NCBI RefSeq assembly: GCF_900109575.1
Contig: NZ_FOAF01000003.1
Span: 248,001-312,000 of the forward strand
DNA: 64,000 nt
From: Olivibacter domesticus
Lineage (GTDB): Bacteria > Bacteroidota > Bacteroidia > Sphingobacteriales > Sphingobacteriaceae
Direction: 5' to 3'
The notes under the pieces were generated by a model that had not been told where the DNA came from, did no database searches, and saw only the letters and a list, made by a program, of their open reading frames with translations. This document shows, piece after piece, positions 33,696-43,773 of the stretch (position 1 is its first letter; the number at the start of each line of letters is the position of its first letter). Made by a program: the position numbers and the translations under genes.

Positions 33696-35015
33696 CTAGC
33701 GGGAACCATTATAATAGTTTGCAATACGTTGACGTAACTGCCATTCATATTGGGCTACAACAAGATCTATACTTGACTGATCGTATTTATTTTTCTGCAA
33801 AAGAAATTCTACGGAATTGATCGCACCAGCTTCAAATTGTACTTCTGCTACACGAAACGATTCTTGATAGGCTTCTACTTGGTTTTTTAATTCCAAATAT
33901 TTTTCTTTGGCTGTCTCTAGATTGATCAATACCTGCGCCGTTTGCTGTTGTAAGTTGTTCTCCGTGTTTTCAAGATCGATTTCAGCATTTCGTACTTTTA
34001 TTTTTGCTCGAGAGACACTAATGCGCTTTTGAAAACCTCCTAGTATAGGAATACTCAATGTTAAACCCACTCCCTTACCAAGGTTATCACGAATCTGGTC
34101 TGCATATGTGCCATCACCGCTGTTAGAGTACCGGCTATCTAAACTACCCCCTAAAGAAAGCGAGGGAAAATAGAGTGAACGAGCGGCTTTCAATTCATAG
34201 TCAGCACTTTCTTTCCAGAACTTGACTGCTTTTAATGTTCCTAAAGAAGTTGCCGCATTCTCATATAAGGTTTGGTTATTGAGAATTTCGTTGTTGACAT
34301 CTGGGAGTTGGTTGATGGGCTCAAAAGAAAGATCGTTAGTGTAAGGAATATTCAGCAATCTTGTGAGTGTGATTACATTTGTCCTATATGTGTTTTCAGC
34401 TGTTAAAACGGCCACCTGATCGCCTGAGAACTGACCTTTCACATCATAATAATCACCCGGAGCAATTGCGCCATCCTGATTCATTAAGGCTAATCGTTCT
34501 AATTGTTTTGAGGTGACATCCCTTTGTTGTTTGTTTCGATCTAATACATCTTGGGTAGTAATAACCTGTAAATAAGCTAAGATGATGTCTAGTGTTAAAT
34601 TATCCTTTATCCGCTGTTCGTCCATTTGTGTTGCTTTATACGCAAAGGCCTGTTGCCGAATGGTTCTAAGTAAATTAAGACCATTAAATAGCAGGACATT
34701 TGCATCTAATCGTTGCGTACCTGAAGTAATATTACGAGAAACATTTTCGTTCGTTATAGGGTCTGTCGTGAATCCTGTACTAATACCATGCCCCATGTTT
34801 CCACTTAAAGTTGGTAATAATGCCGCCTTTGCCTGCTTTAGATCCAAGGAGGATAAGGCACTGGCATTTGCACTTTTTTGCGCGTCTGCATTGTTTGCTA
34901 GTGCCAGGTTTATGCATTCTTCAAGATTGTAATGTGTTTTCAGCGAATCCTGACCGTAAGCCAACAAAGGAAATGTATAAAGAAAAAACAGTATGGTCTT
35001 TTTTAAAGTATTCAT
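33696..35015 (-). CDS. TolC-family outer-membrane efflux protein
   Basis: 439 residues with a Sec signal (MNTLKKTILFFLYTFPLLAYGQ). Two OEP repeats are visible as long helical hairpins; 'NLEECINLALANNADAQKSANASALSSLDLKQAKAALLPTLSGN' opens the first and 'KSADYELKAARSLYFPSLSLGGSLDSRYSN' the second, followed by 'EAGAINSVEFLLQKNKYDQSSIDLVVAQYEWQLR'. It forms trimeric outer-membrane channels for ABC or RND efflux. No membrane-fusion protein is adjacent, but its upstream region carries the same double dyad found before two permease operons at 43.8 and 53.9 kb, which suggests it serves that ABC system. Confidence 0.92.
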   Translation of the reverse strand: MNTLKKTILFFLYTFPLLAYGQDSLKTHYNLEECINLALANNADAQKSANASALSSLDLKQAKAALLPTLSGNMGHGISTGFTTDPITNENVSRNITSGTQRLDANVLLFNGLNLLRTIRQQAFAYKATQMDEQRIKDNLTLDIILAYLQVITTQDVLDRNKQQRDVTSKQLERLALMNQDGAIAPGDYYDVKGQFSGDQVAVLTAENTYRTNVITLTRLLNIPYTNDLSFEPINQLPDVNNEILNNQTLYENAATSLGTLKAVKFWKESADYELKAARSLYFPSLSLGGSLDSRYSNSGDGTYADQIRDNLGKGVGLTLSIPILGGFQKRISVSRAKIKVRNAEIDLENTENNLQQQTAQVLINLETAKEKYLELKNQVEAYQESFRVAEVQFEAGAINSVEFLLQKNKYDQSSIDLVVAQYEWQLRQRIANYYNGSR

Positions 35016-35110
35016 GTAGCAATTTTGTTATGCCAAATGAATACATAGCCCAAGCCAAATTCTTATATGTTTTATTTACAGTAAGTTATTAAAGTTTGAT
35101 CGTTTTATTT

Positions 35111-35147
35111 CGTTCGGAATCGTGCAACAAGTGTTCGAAAACGGACA
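35111..35147 (-). promoter_or_regulatory. Double dyad, enhancer-like site upstream of the TolC gene
   Basis: CGTTCG-GAAT-CGTGCA at 35111-35126 and TGTTCG-AAAA-CGGACA at 35132-35147, 21 bp apart start to start, the same arrangement as at 43774 and 53874. It lies about 100-130 bases upstream of the TolC start. I found no GG-N10-GC promoter element between it and the gene. Confidence 0.7.
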
Positions 35148-35241
35148 GTAGGGTTGTCAATTGTGGGTTGCGAGTTGTGAGGGTGACCCCGTGACCCGAT
35201 ACTGAATAGACTTGACAGTTTATTGGCTGTTAGTTAATCGA

Positions 35242-36495
35242 CTATTTAGCTATCCGTATTATTGCTGCTTGCTCCATATCAATTTCTTTTTCCCATTTAG
35301 CAATAACTACTGTTGCTGCAGTATTGCCAATTATATTTGTTAGTGCGCGTGCTTCACTCATAAAACGATCAATACCGAAAACTAATGCGACAGACTCAAC
35401 AGGAACATGGCCCACCATAGGAAGGGTGGCTGCCAGTATAATGAAACCACTTCCGGTTACGCCCGCAGCTCCTTTTGATGTAAGAAGAAGAACAAGCAAA
35501 AGGGTTAATTGCTGACTGAAATTCATATGCATGTTCAATGCTTGCGCAATAAAAACAGCGGCCATGGTAAGATAGATAGAGGTTCCGTCGAGGTTAAAGG
35601 AGTAGCCCGTAGGGATTACCAAACCAACAACGGGTTTAGAGCAGCCGGCTTTTTCTAATTTCTGCATGATACCGGGCAAGGCTGATTCGGAGGAAGAGGT
35701 GCCAAGAACAATGAGAAGCTCTTCTTTAATGTATTTCAACACTTTCCAAACGCTAAAGCCATTGAAATATAAAACTGCTCCTATTACCAAAAAGATAAAA
35801 ATCAAACAAGTTAGATAAAAGCAAACCATTAACATACCCAGCTTGGAGAGAGAAGATAAGCCATATTTCCCAATGGTAAAACCCATTGCACCTAGAGCTC
35901 CAATAGGTGCGGCTCGCATAATAATTTTGATAACTGCGAATATGCCCTTAAGGAAGGAATCCATTACAGTCATAAGCGGTTCGGCTGTTTTGCCAATTTT
36001 AGAAAGGCCAAAACCTAATAAAATAGCAAAGAATAATACTTGTAATAAATCACCTTGTGCCAAGGCTCCTATCACATTATCTGGGATGATATGTAGCAGA
36101 AAATCCTTTAAACCTTCCTGATGTTTGCTTTGTACAATGTAATCTTCAACACTTGAACTGTCTAACGACTTGGGATCGATGTTCATACCGGTCCCTGGCT
36201 GTATGACATTTACAATTAATAAGCCCAATAGCAATGCAATGGTTGTCATGATCTCAAAATAGATAATGGCGGTTAAGCCAACCTTACCTACTTTTTTAAC
36301 ATTTTGCATACCGGCAATTCCCAGAACTACGGTACAAAAAATGAGCGGGGCAATGATCATTTTTACCAGCTTGATGAAGGCGTCTCCTAAAGGTTTTAAT
36401 GAAACACCTACGGAAGGGAAGAAATGACCTATTAAGATGCCGATGAAAATGGCTACCACTACCTGGAAATATAGACTTTTGAACAGCTTGTACAT
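35242..36495 (-). CDS. Dicarboxylate/amino acid:cation symporter (DAACS, DctA/GltP type)
   Basis: 417 residues with about eight membrane helices and two re-entrant loops. Marks are '[31 protein letters not shown]' early, the serine-rich '[22 protein letters not shown]' hairpin, '[23 protein letters not shown]' and '[14 protein letters not shown]', ending with '[23 protein letters not shown]'. It couples uptake of C4-dicarboxylates or acidic amino acids to H+ or Na+. Substrate cannot be resolved. It stands alone, divergent from the lipase gene. Confidence 0.93.
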   Translation of the reverse strand: MYKLFKSLYFQVVVAIFIGILIGHFFPSVGVSLKPLGDAFIKLVKMIIAPLIFCTVVLGIAGMQNVKKVGKVGLTAIIYFEIMTTIALLLGLLIVNVIQPGTGMNIDPKSLDSSSVEDYIVQSKHQEGLKDFLLHIIPDNVIGALAQGDLLQVLFFAILLGFGLSKIGKTAEPLMTVMDSFLKGIFAVIKIIMRAAPIGALGAMGFTIGKYGLSSLSKLGMLMVCFYLTCLIFIFLVIGAVLYFNGFSVWKVLKYIKEELLIVLGTSSSESALPGIMQKLEKAGCSKPVVGLVIPTGYSFNLDGTSIYLTMAAVFIAQALNMHMNFSQQLTLLLVLLLTSKGAAGVTGSGFIILAATLPMVGHVPVESVALVFGIDRFMSEARALTNIIGNTAATVVIAKWEKEIDMEQAAIIRIAK

Positions 36496-36604
36496 AATAA
36501 GGGCTAAAAAACGAAGTTAAAAAAATATTGAGAATACTGAGGTTACTTCATATTATTATCATATACATTTATTACTTTGCTAATGATATTACAGAAAATA
36601 TAGA

Positions 36605-37705
36605 ATGAAACAGTTTTGTGCCGCCATCGTGCTTTTGCTTCTAGTCGTCCAAACGACTGTTGCTCAATCGCTAAAGCCAGGTTTTAGTAAGGAAGAGTAT
36701 TTGGAGTTATTAAGTGTTTTTGCGGGACAAGCAGATACTTTAAAACCAGGGCCGAATTATATTGAACCGTCTAAAAACTATGAACGACAATATCGATCTC
36801 CCGAGGTTGGTTTGAAAAATAGATGGGATTTTTGGCTTAGTCGGGATAAACAAACGATGGTTATCTCGCTTAGGGGAACGGTGAATAATGCTGTGAGCTG
36901 GCTCGAGAATTTTTATAGTGCGATGATACCTGCGAGTGGTGTGATAAAATTGAACGACAGTACTACTTTTAATTATAAGTTTGCAAAAGATTCAAAAGCG
37001 AGCGTGCATGTGGGATGGGCTGTTGGAATTGCTTCTCTAGCCCCTGACATCGTTGAAAAAATCAAGAATCAGTATAGGCAAACGGGGACGAAAAATCTTT
37101 ACGTAATAGGGCATAGCCAAGGTGGGGCTTTGGCCTTTCTGTTAACCTCTTATTTAAAATATCAAATAGCAGACGGTGAATTACCAAACGAGCTCGTTCT
37201 TAAGACGTATTGTAGTGCGGCGCCAAAGCCGGGCAATATATTTTATGCTTATGATTTTGATTACCTTACAAGAGGCGGGTGGGCTTTTAATGTGGTTAAT
37301 GCCGCAGATTGGGTTCCAGAAACACCCTTTTCTTTACAAACGTTAGACGATTTTAATCAATTAAACCCTTTTAGTAATGTTAATGAGGCATTAAAAAAAC
37401 AAAAGCCCTTCTATGTAAGATGGTATTTACAACACGCTTTCAGAAAGCTGGATAAGTCTTCTAAGAAGTCGCGAAAGAATTTTGATAAATACCTGGGAAA
37501 GACACTTTTCAAGCAGGTAAAGAAAACTTTACTCCAAATGCAAGAGCCCGCATATGCTCCGAGTATGAACTATATGAGAGCTGGAATCCCTATAGTACTC
37601 CAGCCCGATGAAGCATATTATAAATTATACCCTGACACAGGGACCAATGTGTTTATTCATCACGCACTTAAGCCTTATGCCTATTTGGTTGAAAAGATAT
37701 ATTAA
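36605..37705 (+). CDS. Secreted class-3-lipase-like alpha/beta hydrolase
   Basis: 366 residues with a Sec signal (MKQFCAAIVLLLLVVQTTVAQ). The nucleophile elbow GHSQGG is at 169-174 (S171), preceded by 'MVISLRGTVNNAVSWLENFYSAM' (the oxyanion-hole strand of class 3 lipases). The catalytic Asp is likely in 'VVNAADWVPETPF' and the His in 'TNVFIHHALKPY' near the C-terminus. It is likely a periplasmic or outer-membrane-facing lipase or esterase. It converges on the ABC ATPase gene with only seven bases between stops. Confidence 0.85.
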   Translation: MKQFCAAIVLLLLVVQTTVAQSLKPGFSKEEYLELLSVFAGQADTLKPGPNYIEPSKNYERQYRSPEVGLKNRWDFWLSRDKQTMVISLRGTVNNAVSWLENFYSAMIPASGVIKLNDSTTFNYKFAKDSKASVHVGWAVGIASLAPDIVEKIKNQYRQTGTKNLYVIGHSQGGALAFLLTSYLKYQIADGELPNELVLKTYCSAAPKPGNIFYAYDFDYLTRGGWAFNVVNAADWVPETPFSLQTLDDFNQLNPFSNVNEALKKQKPFYVRWYLQHAFRKLDKSSKKSRKNFDKYLGKTLFKQVKKTLLQMQEPAYAPSMNYMRAGIPIVLQPDEAYYKLYPDTGTNVFIHHALKPYAYLVEKIY

Positions 37706-37712
37706 CTATAAA

Positions 37713-38378
37713 TTATTTGACAACTTGCCCATCTAACAATTCGATGATCCGACTACCATATTCTGCATTTTTCTCTGAGTGGGTTACCTGTATAATAGTA
37801 ACACCATCTTCTTGATTTAATTGCTTAAAAAGCTCCATTATCTCTTCACCTTGCTTGGAATTAAGGTTTCCTGTTGGCTCATCAGCCAATAAGAGCTTGG
37901 GAGTGGTTGCTAAAGCACGGGCGATACCTACCAGCTGTTGTTGTCCGCCTGAAAGTTGTGCAGGGAAAAGGTCTTTTTTTCCCACTATGCCAAAACGGTC
38001 TATTAAATCTGCCACAATGGCTTTTCGCTCACTTCCTTTCAAGTTTTTATAAATGAGAGGTGTTTCAATGTTTTCGTAGACTGTGAGCTCATCAATCAGA
38101 TGATATGCCTGAAATACAAAGCCTATATGTTCTTTATAAAGGGTTGAACGCTGCTTTTCTTTTAGATGCAGCACCTCTTGTTCTTGGAACAGATAACTTC
38201 CTTCATTAGGCTCATCTAATAACCCTAAAATATGTAATAAGGTTGATTTCCCGGAACCGGATGGCCCCATTATGGAAACAAATTCACCTTCGTTGATAGT
38301 CAGATTGATATCCTTTAACACAAAGGAACGGTTACCGCCCACATTGTACCATTTAAAAATATTGCTAAGTTGAATCAT
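37713..38378 (-). CDS. MacB/LolD-type ABC transporter ATPase
   Basis: 221 residues, complete nucleotide-binding domain: Walker A GPSGSGKS (38-45), Q-loop Q90, signature LSGGQQQ (142-148), Walker B LLLADE (162-167) and switch H200. The stretch after the signature reads 'LVGIARALA' where most relatives have 'RVAIARALA'. Type VII (MacB, LolD, FtsE) ATPases drive mechanotransmission rather than substrate passage, acting with four-helix permeases that have large periplasmic domains. This is the only ATPase gene near nine such permease genes and lies last in the array's transcription order, so it may serve several of them. Confidence 0.95.
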   Translation of the reverse strand: MIQLSNIFKWYNVGGNRSFVLKDINLTINEGEFVSIMGPSGSGKSTLLHILGLLDEPNEGSYLFQEQEVLHLKEKQRSTLYKEHIGFVFQAYHLIDELTVYENIETPLIYKNLKGSERKAIVADLIDRFGIVGKKDLFPAQLSGGQQQLVGIARALATTPKLLLADEPTGNLNSKQGEEIMELFKQLNQEDGVTIIQVTHSEKNAEYGSRIIELLDGQVVK

Positions 38379-38439
38379 ATGTTTTTATACGTTATTTTCG
38401 TTAGTTATGAGTAAATATAATCTTTTTCATGTATGTAAG

Positions 38440-38460
38440 TATCGAGTATCAAGTATCAAA
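38440..38460. repeat. TATCAAG heptamers, three units
   Basis: TATCGAG-TATCAAG-TATCAAA, directly downstream of permease gene A. The same heptamer is repeated six times upstream of that gene (40938-40979). Confidence 0.65.
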
Positions 38461-38538
38461 ATATTAGTTGTTCGTTATTCGTTGCTAGTTCTTAGTAGGG
38501 ATGACGGATATCCAATAACTAGGAGCTAAAAACCAAAT

Positions 38539-40929
38539 TTATTCATCTCTTAAGCTATTTGCCGGATTTACAATAGAAGCTTTAATTGCCTGATAGCTTA
38601 TAGTAATAAAGGCTAAAAGTAAGGTACATATGGCGCCAACCGCAAATATCCACCAAGGTAATTCGATACGATAGGCAAAAGTATTCAACCATTTATTGCC
38701 AATCCACCACGCGATAGGTGTTGCAAATAGTATGGCTATCAGTACGACTTTGATAAAAGGTTTATTAAGTAAAAATAATATCTGTTGGGCATTTGCTCCT
38801 AAAACTTTGCGAATACCCACTTCCTTCTCTCGTCGACTAATGGAGTAGGCCGACATACTGAAGAGACCAATTAGTGCAACGAGCATTACAAGATAAGTGA
38901 AAGCTCTAAAGGCTTGTTGCAATTGTTCTTGCTTCGCATAGAGCGCGGCATATTTTTGATCAACAAAATCGTATAAGAAGTATTTTCCGTCCTTTTTATT
39001 GATGGCTGGCCACTGTTTTTCTAATTCAGTTAGTGCAGATCGTACTTTTCCAGCTTCGATTTTAGCTAGGATTTCATATTTAGGTGGATGATTTGGCATT
39101 CCGCAATTGCTCTGTAAAGTGTAAGCCGTTGGCTTTACCAAATGTTCAAAGCCCTGCATCTTGCTATCTTTCACTACACCAACAATCCTATAGGAATTGT
39201 CACAAATACTGATCATTTCTCCTAATGGATTTGCTAACCCTAACGTGCTAACTGCCGTTTCATTAAGAATAATCCCACCTGTTGTATCACTTTGAAATTG
39301 GGGAGAGAAACTTCTTCCTTCTTGTACATTCATTCCCAAGGTTTCGAAGTACTCAAAGTCTACACCAATATGATTTAATCCATATGTTTTATTCAAATAG
39401 CTAAATTCTTCCTGTTTCGGGGCTAAACCGCCGGGGATATTAGTAGTAACGGTTACATCCAAAATGCCTGGAATCGATTTCATCTTATTTCGAATATCTA
39501 TAAATTTGGCAGGTTTATCGAAAACAGATAAATTTTTAATATGCACTACTTCACTTAGGTTAAAGCCACGGTCACCCCTTTTTATAAAAGCCATTTGTCG
39601 ACTAATGATCAACATGGAGCTTATAAAAACAAAAGCGATAATAAACTGAAAAACTAACAATGCCGTTCTGAAAGCAGATGATTTTTGTCCGCTCTGAAGA
39701 TTTCCTTTAATAATCACCAAAGGATTGTATCTAGATAATATGATGGCCGGGTATAAACCGGAAAGTAAGGTAGTAAATAAGACAGCGACCGAAAGTTGAG
39801 CAAGAATTGTCTGAGTGAAATCAAAGGCCGAGAGATCATAACCATAAAATCGATTCATCGTATTCCAGACAAGGATAATTAAGAAACCTGAGATGGCAGC
39901 TGCTAATAGGCATTGCACAAAGACTTCTGAAAGAAATTGAAATATTAATCGTTTTCTGGAAACACCAAACACCTTTTTCAAACCAATTTCCTTTGAACGT
40001 TTCTGCGCTTGCACAATCATTAGATTAGCAAAGTTAATACATGCTAATAATAAGATGATTGAGGAAAGAGTACCCAAGGCGATTGTTATTTTATAGGCGA
40101 TATTGGAACCATGTTTTGGGCGTAAATGAAGATTTTTAAGGGGATCTAAGTAGACCTGACTTTCTGCACGCGATGAGTTTGTTGTTTCCTTTTCCTTTGC
40201 GATGTCGTTTTGGTAAAGGCTGTTTATTTTTGAAGCCAACAATTTAGTGTCAGTCCCAGACTTTACCTGTATATAGGTTTGATAAACTGGCGTATCACCG
40301 TCTCTTCTGCCTGCAGCAATGTCTTCCGTAAGGGCAATATAATCAAATTCAAAATTCGACAAGAGTCGTGGTTTACTGATCCCATGGATATTCTCCGTAA
40401 AACCGCTCTGTTCATTCAACAGGGCCACCGTTTTTGCCACCGTAAAGGCCCCCTGTTTTTCTTTGGGAAATAATTTCTTTCCTACTGCTGGTGAGAGTAT
40501 GCCGATTTGTCCTTCATGCGAAGCATTTAAGGAAATGCCTGATACCTCTATATCAAAAATTTCAGCGATCGAACGATCAGCGCCTAACCAATGCTTTATA
40601 TAAAACATGTCGTCATTGGAAATGAATGGTGTCTCAAACGGTGCCTGGGCGATCCGGCCAACAAGCTCGACCTCGGGGAGAGTAGTTTTAATAGCAGGAG
40701 CGAGCGCCGCTGGGCTAAGGTCGGAAGCTTTACCATTTTCCTCCAGGCCAATCAGGTAGATATTATCATAGTGAGGGTTCCAAGCATCATAACTGTTTTG
40801 TCTATTGATATAAGCATATGCCAAAATAAAACCGGCAAACCCAATGGCTAAGCCAAAAACATTAAGCACAGTAAACAGCTTGGATTTCCAAGCTGCTCTC
40901 CATGCGATCTTTAGGTTATTGGTGTTCAT
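38539..40929 (-). CDS. FtsX/MacB-type ABC permease A
   Basis: 796 residues. Like its array mates it has an N-terminal membrane helix, a MacB-type periplasmic domain, a first FtsX unit of about three helices (near 280-400), a second periplasmic domain and a second FtsX unit at the C-terminus, so the monomer equals two fused MacB-like halves. The FtsX signatures are 'KEIGLKKVFGVSRKRLIFQFLSE' and 'KEVGIRKVLGANAQQILFLLNK'; the C-terminus is NPANSLRDE. It is the permease nearest the ATPase gene (160 bases), its best candidate partner. It is expected to export or extract a molecule from the envelope; the cargo is unknown. Confidence 0.92.
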   Translation of the reverse strand: MNTNNLKIAWRAAWKSKLFTVLNVFGLAIGFAGFILAYAYINRQNSYDAWNPHYDNIYLIGLEENGKASDLSPAALAPAIKTTLPEVELVGRIAQAPFETPFISNDDMFYIKHWLGADRSIAEIFDIEVSGISLNASHEGQIGILSPAVGKKLFPKEKQGAFTVAKTVALLNEQSGFTENIHGISKPRLLSNFEFDYIALTEDIAAGRRDGDTPVYQTYIQVKSGTDTKLLASKINSLYQNDIAKEKETTNSSRAESQVYLDPLKNLHLRPKHGSNIAYKITIALGTLSSIILLLACINFANLMIVQAQKRSKEIGLKKVFGVSRKRLIFQFLSEVFVQCLLAAAISGFLIILVWNTMNRFYGYDLSAFDFTQTILAQLSVAVLFTTLLSGLYPAIILSRYNPLVIIKGNLQSGQKSSAFRTALLVFQFIIAFVFISSMLIISRQMAFIKRGDRGFNLSEVVHIKNLSVFDKPAKFIDIRNKMKSIPGILDVTVTTNIPGGLAPKQEEFSYLNKTYGLNHIGVDFEYFETLGMNVQEGRSFSPQFQSDTTGGIILNETAVSTLGLANPLGEMISICDNSYRIVGVVKDSKMQGFEHLVKPTAYTLQSNCGMPNHPPKYEILAKIEAGKVRSALTELEKQWPAINKKDGKYFLYDFVDQKYAALYAKQEQLQQAFRAFTYLVMLVALIGLFSMSAYSISRREKEVGIRKVLGANAQQILFLLNKPFIKVVLIAILFATPIAWWIGNKWLNTFAYRIELPWWIFAVGAICTLLLAFITISYQAIKASIVNPANSLRDE

Positions 40930-40937
40930 ATTTTATT

Positions 40938-40979
40938 TATCAAGTATCAAGTATCAAGTATCAAGTATCAAGTATCAAG
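40938..40979. repeat. Six exact tandem TATCAAG heptamers
   Basis: Six perfect units between permease genes A and B, nine bases ahead of the A start. One reverse-complement copy (CTTGATA) lies at 41119-41125. Three further units flank the other end of gene A. Confidence 0.9.
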
Positions 40980-41144
40980 ATATTCTTAAAAGCGTATCTA
41001 CGAATCTAAGTTGCCTTGTGTCTTTTTTCCAATTATACGTTTTAAGTAGACTTCTACTCATGGCACGTCAAATCTTTTGGGCTTTCATCTCTCTGTTTTC
41101 CGCTTTATAATCTTATGTCTTGATACTTACGTCTTATGTTTATT

Positions 41145-43559
41145 TTATTCATCTCTCAAGCTATCTACCGGATTTGATTTTGCTGCTTTAACTGTTTGTA
41201 AACCGATAATGGCGGCTGCAACGGATGCTAATAGCAAAATCGGAAGGATGAAAAATAAGGGTGTAAGCGTAATCTGAATACTATAACTTTGAAGCCATTT
41301 GCTGATGAACAGATATACCAACGGGCAGGCGATAACAATAGCTACGATAAAGGTGATCAGCAAGTCTTTCATAAATAAAGAAATAATACCATTCACTGTT
41401 GATCCTAAAACCTTTCGAACACCTATTTCTTTCCTTCGCTTTTGTACATTTAGAGATACTAAACCTACAATACCTAAAAAAACGATAAGAGATGATAGTA
41501 TTGTAGCCGTATAAGCGGCATTTTTTAATTGTAATTCAGTTTTATACAAAGCATCAATGCTTTCATCCATAAATTGGTATTCAAAGGGCGTATTGGGTAG
41601 CAATTTTTTCCATTCTTTTTCTATGCTAGCTAGATGCTGTCCTAAATTTCCAGCGTTTAAACGAATAGAGAAATAGCGAAAAAGATTGTCGGCTTTAATA
41701 TTTGTCCAGATTACCGGAGTTTGTGCGTCTCGCATGGAAGCAGCATAAAAGTCTTTAGTTACTCCTACAATTGTTGCTGGGAAATCATTGGGCTTTAAGT
41801 AAACTTGCTGATTCAGTGCATCATTGGGATTTTTAAAACCCAATAATTGAGATGCTTTTTCACTGATAACTACTTTCGCCAAATCTTGATTAATCTTGTC
41901 ATCTAAAAATTTCCCTGCCAGCATAGGAATTTTATAAGTAGCCGCAAAAGAGGTGTCGGCAAGGATATATTGAGCCGATACTGAAGGTTGCTCATTTCCG
42001 GTGTCTTGAGCAAAATTTAAAACACCGGTAGCCATCTGACCTTGTCCTCCTGGGGTATCGTAAGAAAGACTAATATTTTCGATTTGGGGAAGATCTTTTA
42101 ACGCTTGTTGAACGGCTTTCATGTGACTTAATCCGGTTTCAGACCAATCCCTAGGAACCTTCACGGTGATTAGCGATTCTTTATCGTAGCCTAAATTATT
42201 GCTGAAGAATAATGAAACTTGACGGGAAATAATCCCCGCTGCCATGATAACACTCAGTGCAACGACGAATTGAAAGCCTACTAATGACCTTAGAAAGGAA
42301 GTGTTTCCTAGATTATGTGGGATTTTTCCTTTCACTGAGTTTATTGTTTTTAATGCTGACAGGCGAAATGCAGGATAAAGCCCAGCCGATAAACCAATGG
42401 CGAGACATGCTAGAAAAATGTATAACCAAATAGAATAAGAAAAAGTGTAAATTTTCGGCAATTCTTGGCCCAAAATAGCTGAAAATGCTGGTGAAATAAA
42501 TGGATATAACAATACAGCAATAAAAAAAGCCAAACAGACCATCAAAACGGATTCTCCGATAAATTGAAAACCTAATTGCTTTCGACTACTACCCATCACT
42601 TTTCTGACACCAATTTCTTTTAATCGACTAGTGGACCCATTGATACTTAGATTTATGAAATTAACGACTGCCATTAATAGAATAAATCCAGCAATACATC
42701 CAAGTGTAAATAGCATCTTTTCAATAAGACCATTATCTTTTTTTAAATGATAATTAGATAGTGGGTTTAGCGTTGGTATAAGATTGTTGACAACTTTTTC
42801 ATCCGTATGTTTTACTAATAGATCCTTCATTGGCTGCTTTAGCATCTCAGGGCTTATCCCTGCTTGTAGTTCCACATAGCCAACAATAAAGGCATTTTGC
42901 CAACTATCTAGGTTCCGCTTAAAGAAGTCGACAGCTTCAGAAGATAGAAACACCTTGTTGTTTAACGATTCGTTCAGGTTGGTAACCGAGTTTTTAGGTA
43001 GTTTATCTAACACAGCGGTTACAGTAAATGGATGGGTTTCTCCCGTAAAGTTTTTTACGTTCACTTGTTGGCCGAGCACATCAGTCTTGCCAAAATACTT
43101 TAAGGCGATGTCATTTGTTATAACCAGAGAAAAAGGATCTTTTAAAGCAGTAGCTGCATTTCCATATAAAAGAGGAAGACCATACATACTTAAAAGGGTG
43201 CTGTCACCTAAGGCAGCTTCTTCATTAAAGGTTTGGTCGCCATATGATAAAACGCAAGTAATCCCATCAAAACGGTAATAATTTCGTACCAGATCTGGAT
43301 ATTCTTCTTTTAGAGCTTTTGGCAAAGCACCGAGTGTCGTAATAGGCATGCCCATTTCCGGACTTTTCCATTCACTCTGTAGCACATACTGATTGTTAAC
43401 GTTTTTTAATTGACTGTCAAAGGTTGACTCTTGCCAGATATAAGCACCGATGGCTAAAGCAAAACTTAGACCGCAAGCCAAACCTACGACGTTAATGAAC
43501 GTATGAAACTTATGCTTTTGTAAATTTCGCCAAGCGATTTTGAAATAGTTTTTCAGCAT
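41145..43559 (-). CDS. FtsX/MacB-type ABC permease B
   Basis: 804 residues, same two-half layout as A. FtsX signatures 'KEIGVRKVMGSSRKQLGFQFIGES' and 'KEIGVRKVLGSTVNGIISLFMKD'; C-terminus NPVDSLRDE. The N-terminus 'MLKNYFKIAWRNLQKHKFHTFINVVGLACGLSFALAIG' is the usual amphipathic-plus-membrane start. It is the first gene of the B-A-ATPase run: its upstream spacer holds the double dyad at 43774 and a -24/-12-like element at 43704. Its leader also carries a CCCGAT/ATCGGG hairpin and sequence shared with the leader of permease C. Confidence 0.92.
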   Translation of the reverse strand: MLKNYFKIAWRNLQKHKFHTFINVVGLACGLSFALAIGAYIWQESTFDSQLKNVNNQYVLQSEWKSPEMGMPITTLGALPKALKEEYPDLVRNYYRFDGITCVLSYGDQTFNEEAALGDSTLLSMYGLPLLYGNAATALKDPFSLVITNDIALKYFGKTDVLGQQVNVKNFTGETHPFTVTAVLDKLPKNSVTNLNESLNNKVFLSSEAVDFFKRNLDSWQNAFIVGYVELQAGISPEMLKQPMKDLLVKHTDEKVVNNLIPTLNPLSNYHLKKDNGLIEKMLFTLGCIAGFILLMAVVNFINLSINGSTSRLKEIGVRKVMGSSRKQLGFQFIGESVLMVCLAFFIAVLLYPFISPAFSAILGQELPKIYTFSYSIWLYIFLACLAIGLSAGLYPAFRLSALKTINSVKGKIPHNLGNTSFLRSLVGFQFVVALSVIMAAGIISRQVSLFFSNNLGYDKESLITVKVPRDWSETGLSHMKAVQQALKDLPQIENISLSYDTPGGQGQMATGVLNFAQDTGNEQPSVSAQYILADTSFAATYKIPMLAGKFLDDKINQDLAKVVISEKASQLLGFKNPNDALNQQVYLKPNDFPATIVGVTKDFYAASMRDAQTPVIWTNIKADNLFRYFSIRLNAGNLGQHLASIEKEWKKLLPNTPFEYQFMDESIDALYKTELQLKNAAYTATILSSLIVFLGIVGLVSLNVQKRRKEIGVRKVLGSTVNGIISLFMKDLLITFIVAIVIACPLVYLFISKWLQSYSIQITLTPLFFILPILLLASVAAAIIGLQTVKAAKSNPVDSLRDE

Positions 43560-43589
43560 CGTGTCTATCTTTTATGGTGCTTCAGCTAT

Positions 43590-43605
43590 CCCGATAGTGA
43601 TCGGG
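43590..43605 (-). repeat. Perfect hairpin in the leader of permease B
   Basis: CCCGAT-AGTG-ATCGGG, about 30 bases upstream of the B start, inside the predicted leader RNA. It is near the ribosome-binding region and might affect translation. Confidence 0.55.
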
Positions 43606-43703
43606 GTGGTTTCAGCGTCGTGTTTGTCTTTCTTCTAAAAAGGCTAAGAGCAGGTAGTACTCCCCACTCGAAGCCGTCATTTATAACCAATCGTACCAAA
43701 AGA

Positions 43704-43719
43704 GGCATAAATGGAACCA
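43704..43719 (-). promoter_or_regulatory. Sigma-54 (-24/-12) promoter candidate for permease B
   Basis: On the - strand the sequence reads TGGTTC-CATTT-ATGCC, with the GG-N10-GC spacing of sigma-54 promoters and one mismatch in each half against TGGYAC and TTGC. The predicted start is near 43693, leaving a leader of about 130 bases. The double dyad lies 55-105 bases further upstream. Confidence 0.5.
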
Positions 43720-43773
43720 AAAAAGTTAATTGATTGTAAACTAGTTTTTTATGTTTTCAGCAAATACTTAGGC

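Noticed and set aside
33638..33820. + strand frame between cdaA and the TolC gene
   Set aside because: It overlaps the TolC 3' end on the other strand and has no family-like features.
35016..35040. TGGCAT...TTGC as a sigma-54 promoter for TolC
   Set aside because: The two halves are two bases too far apart, and the predicted start would fall inside the coding sequence.
40938..40979. Short tandem repeats as a possible CRISPR remnant
   Set aside because: The unit is seven bases with no spacers and no cas genes in the window.
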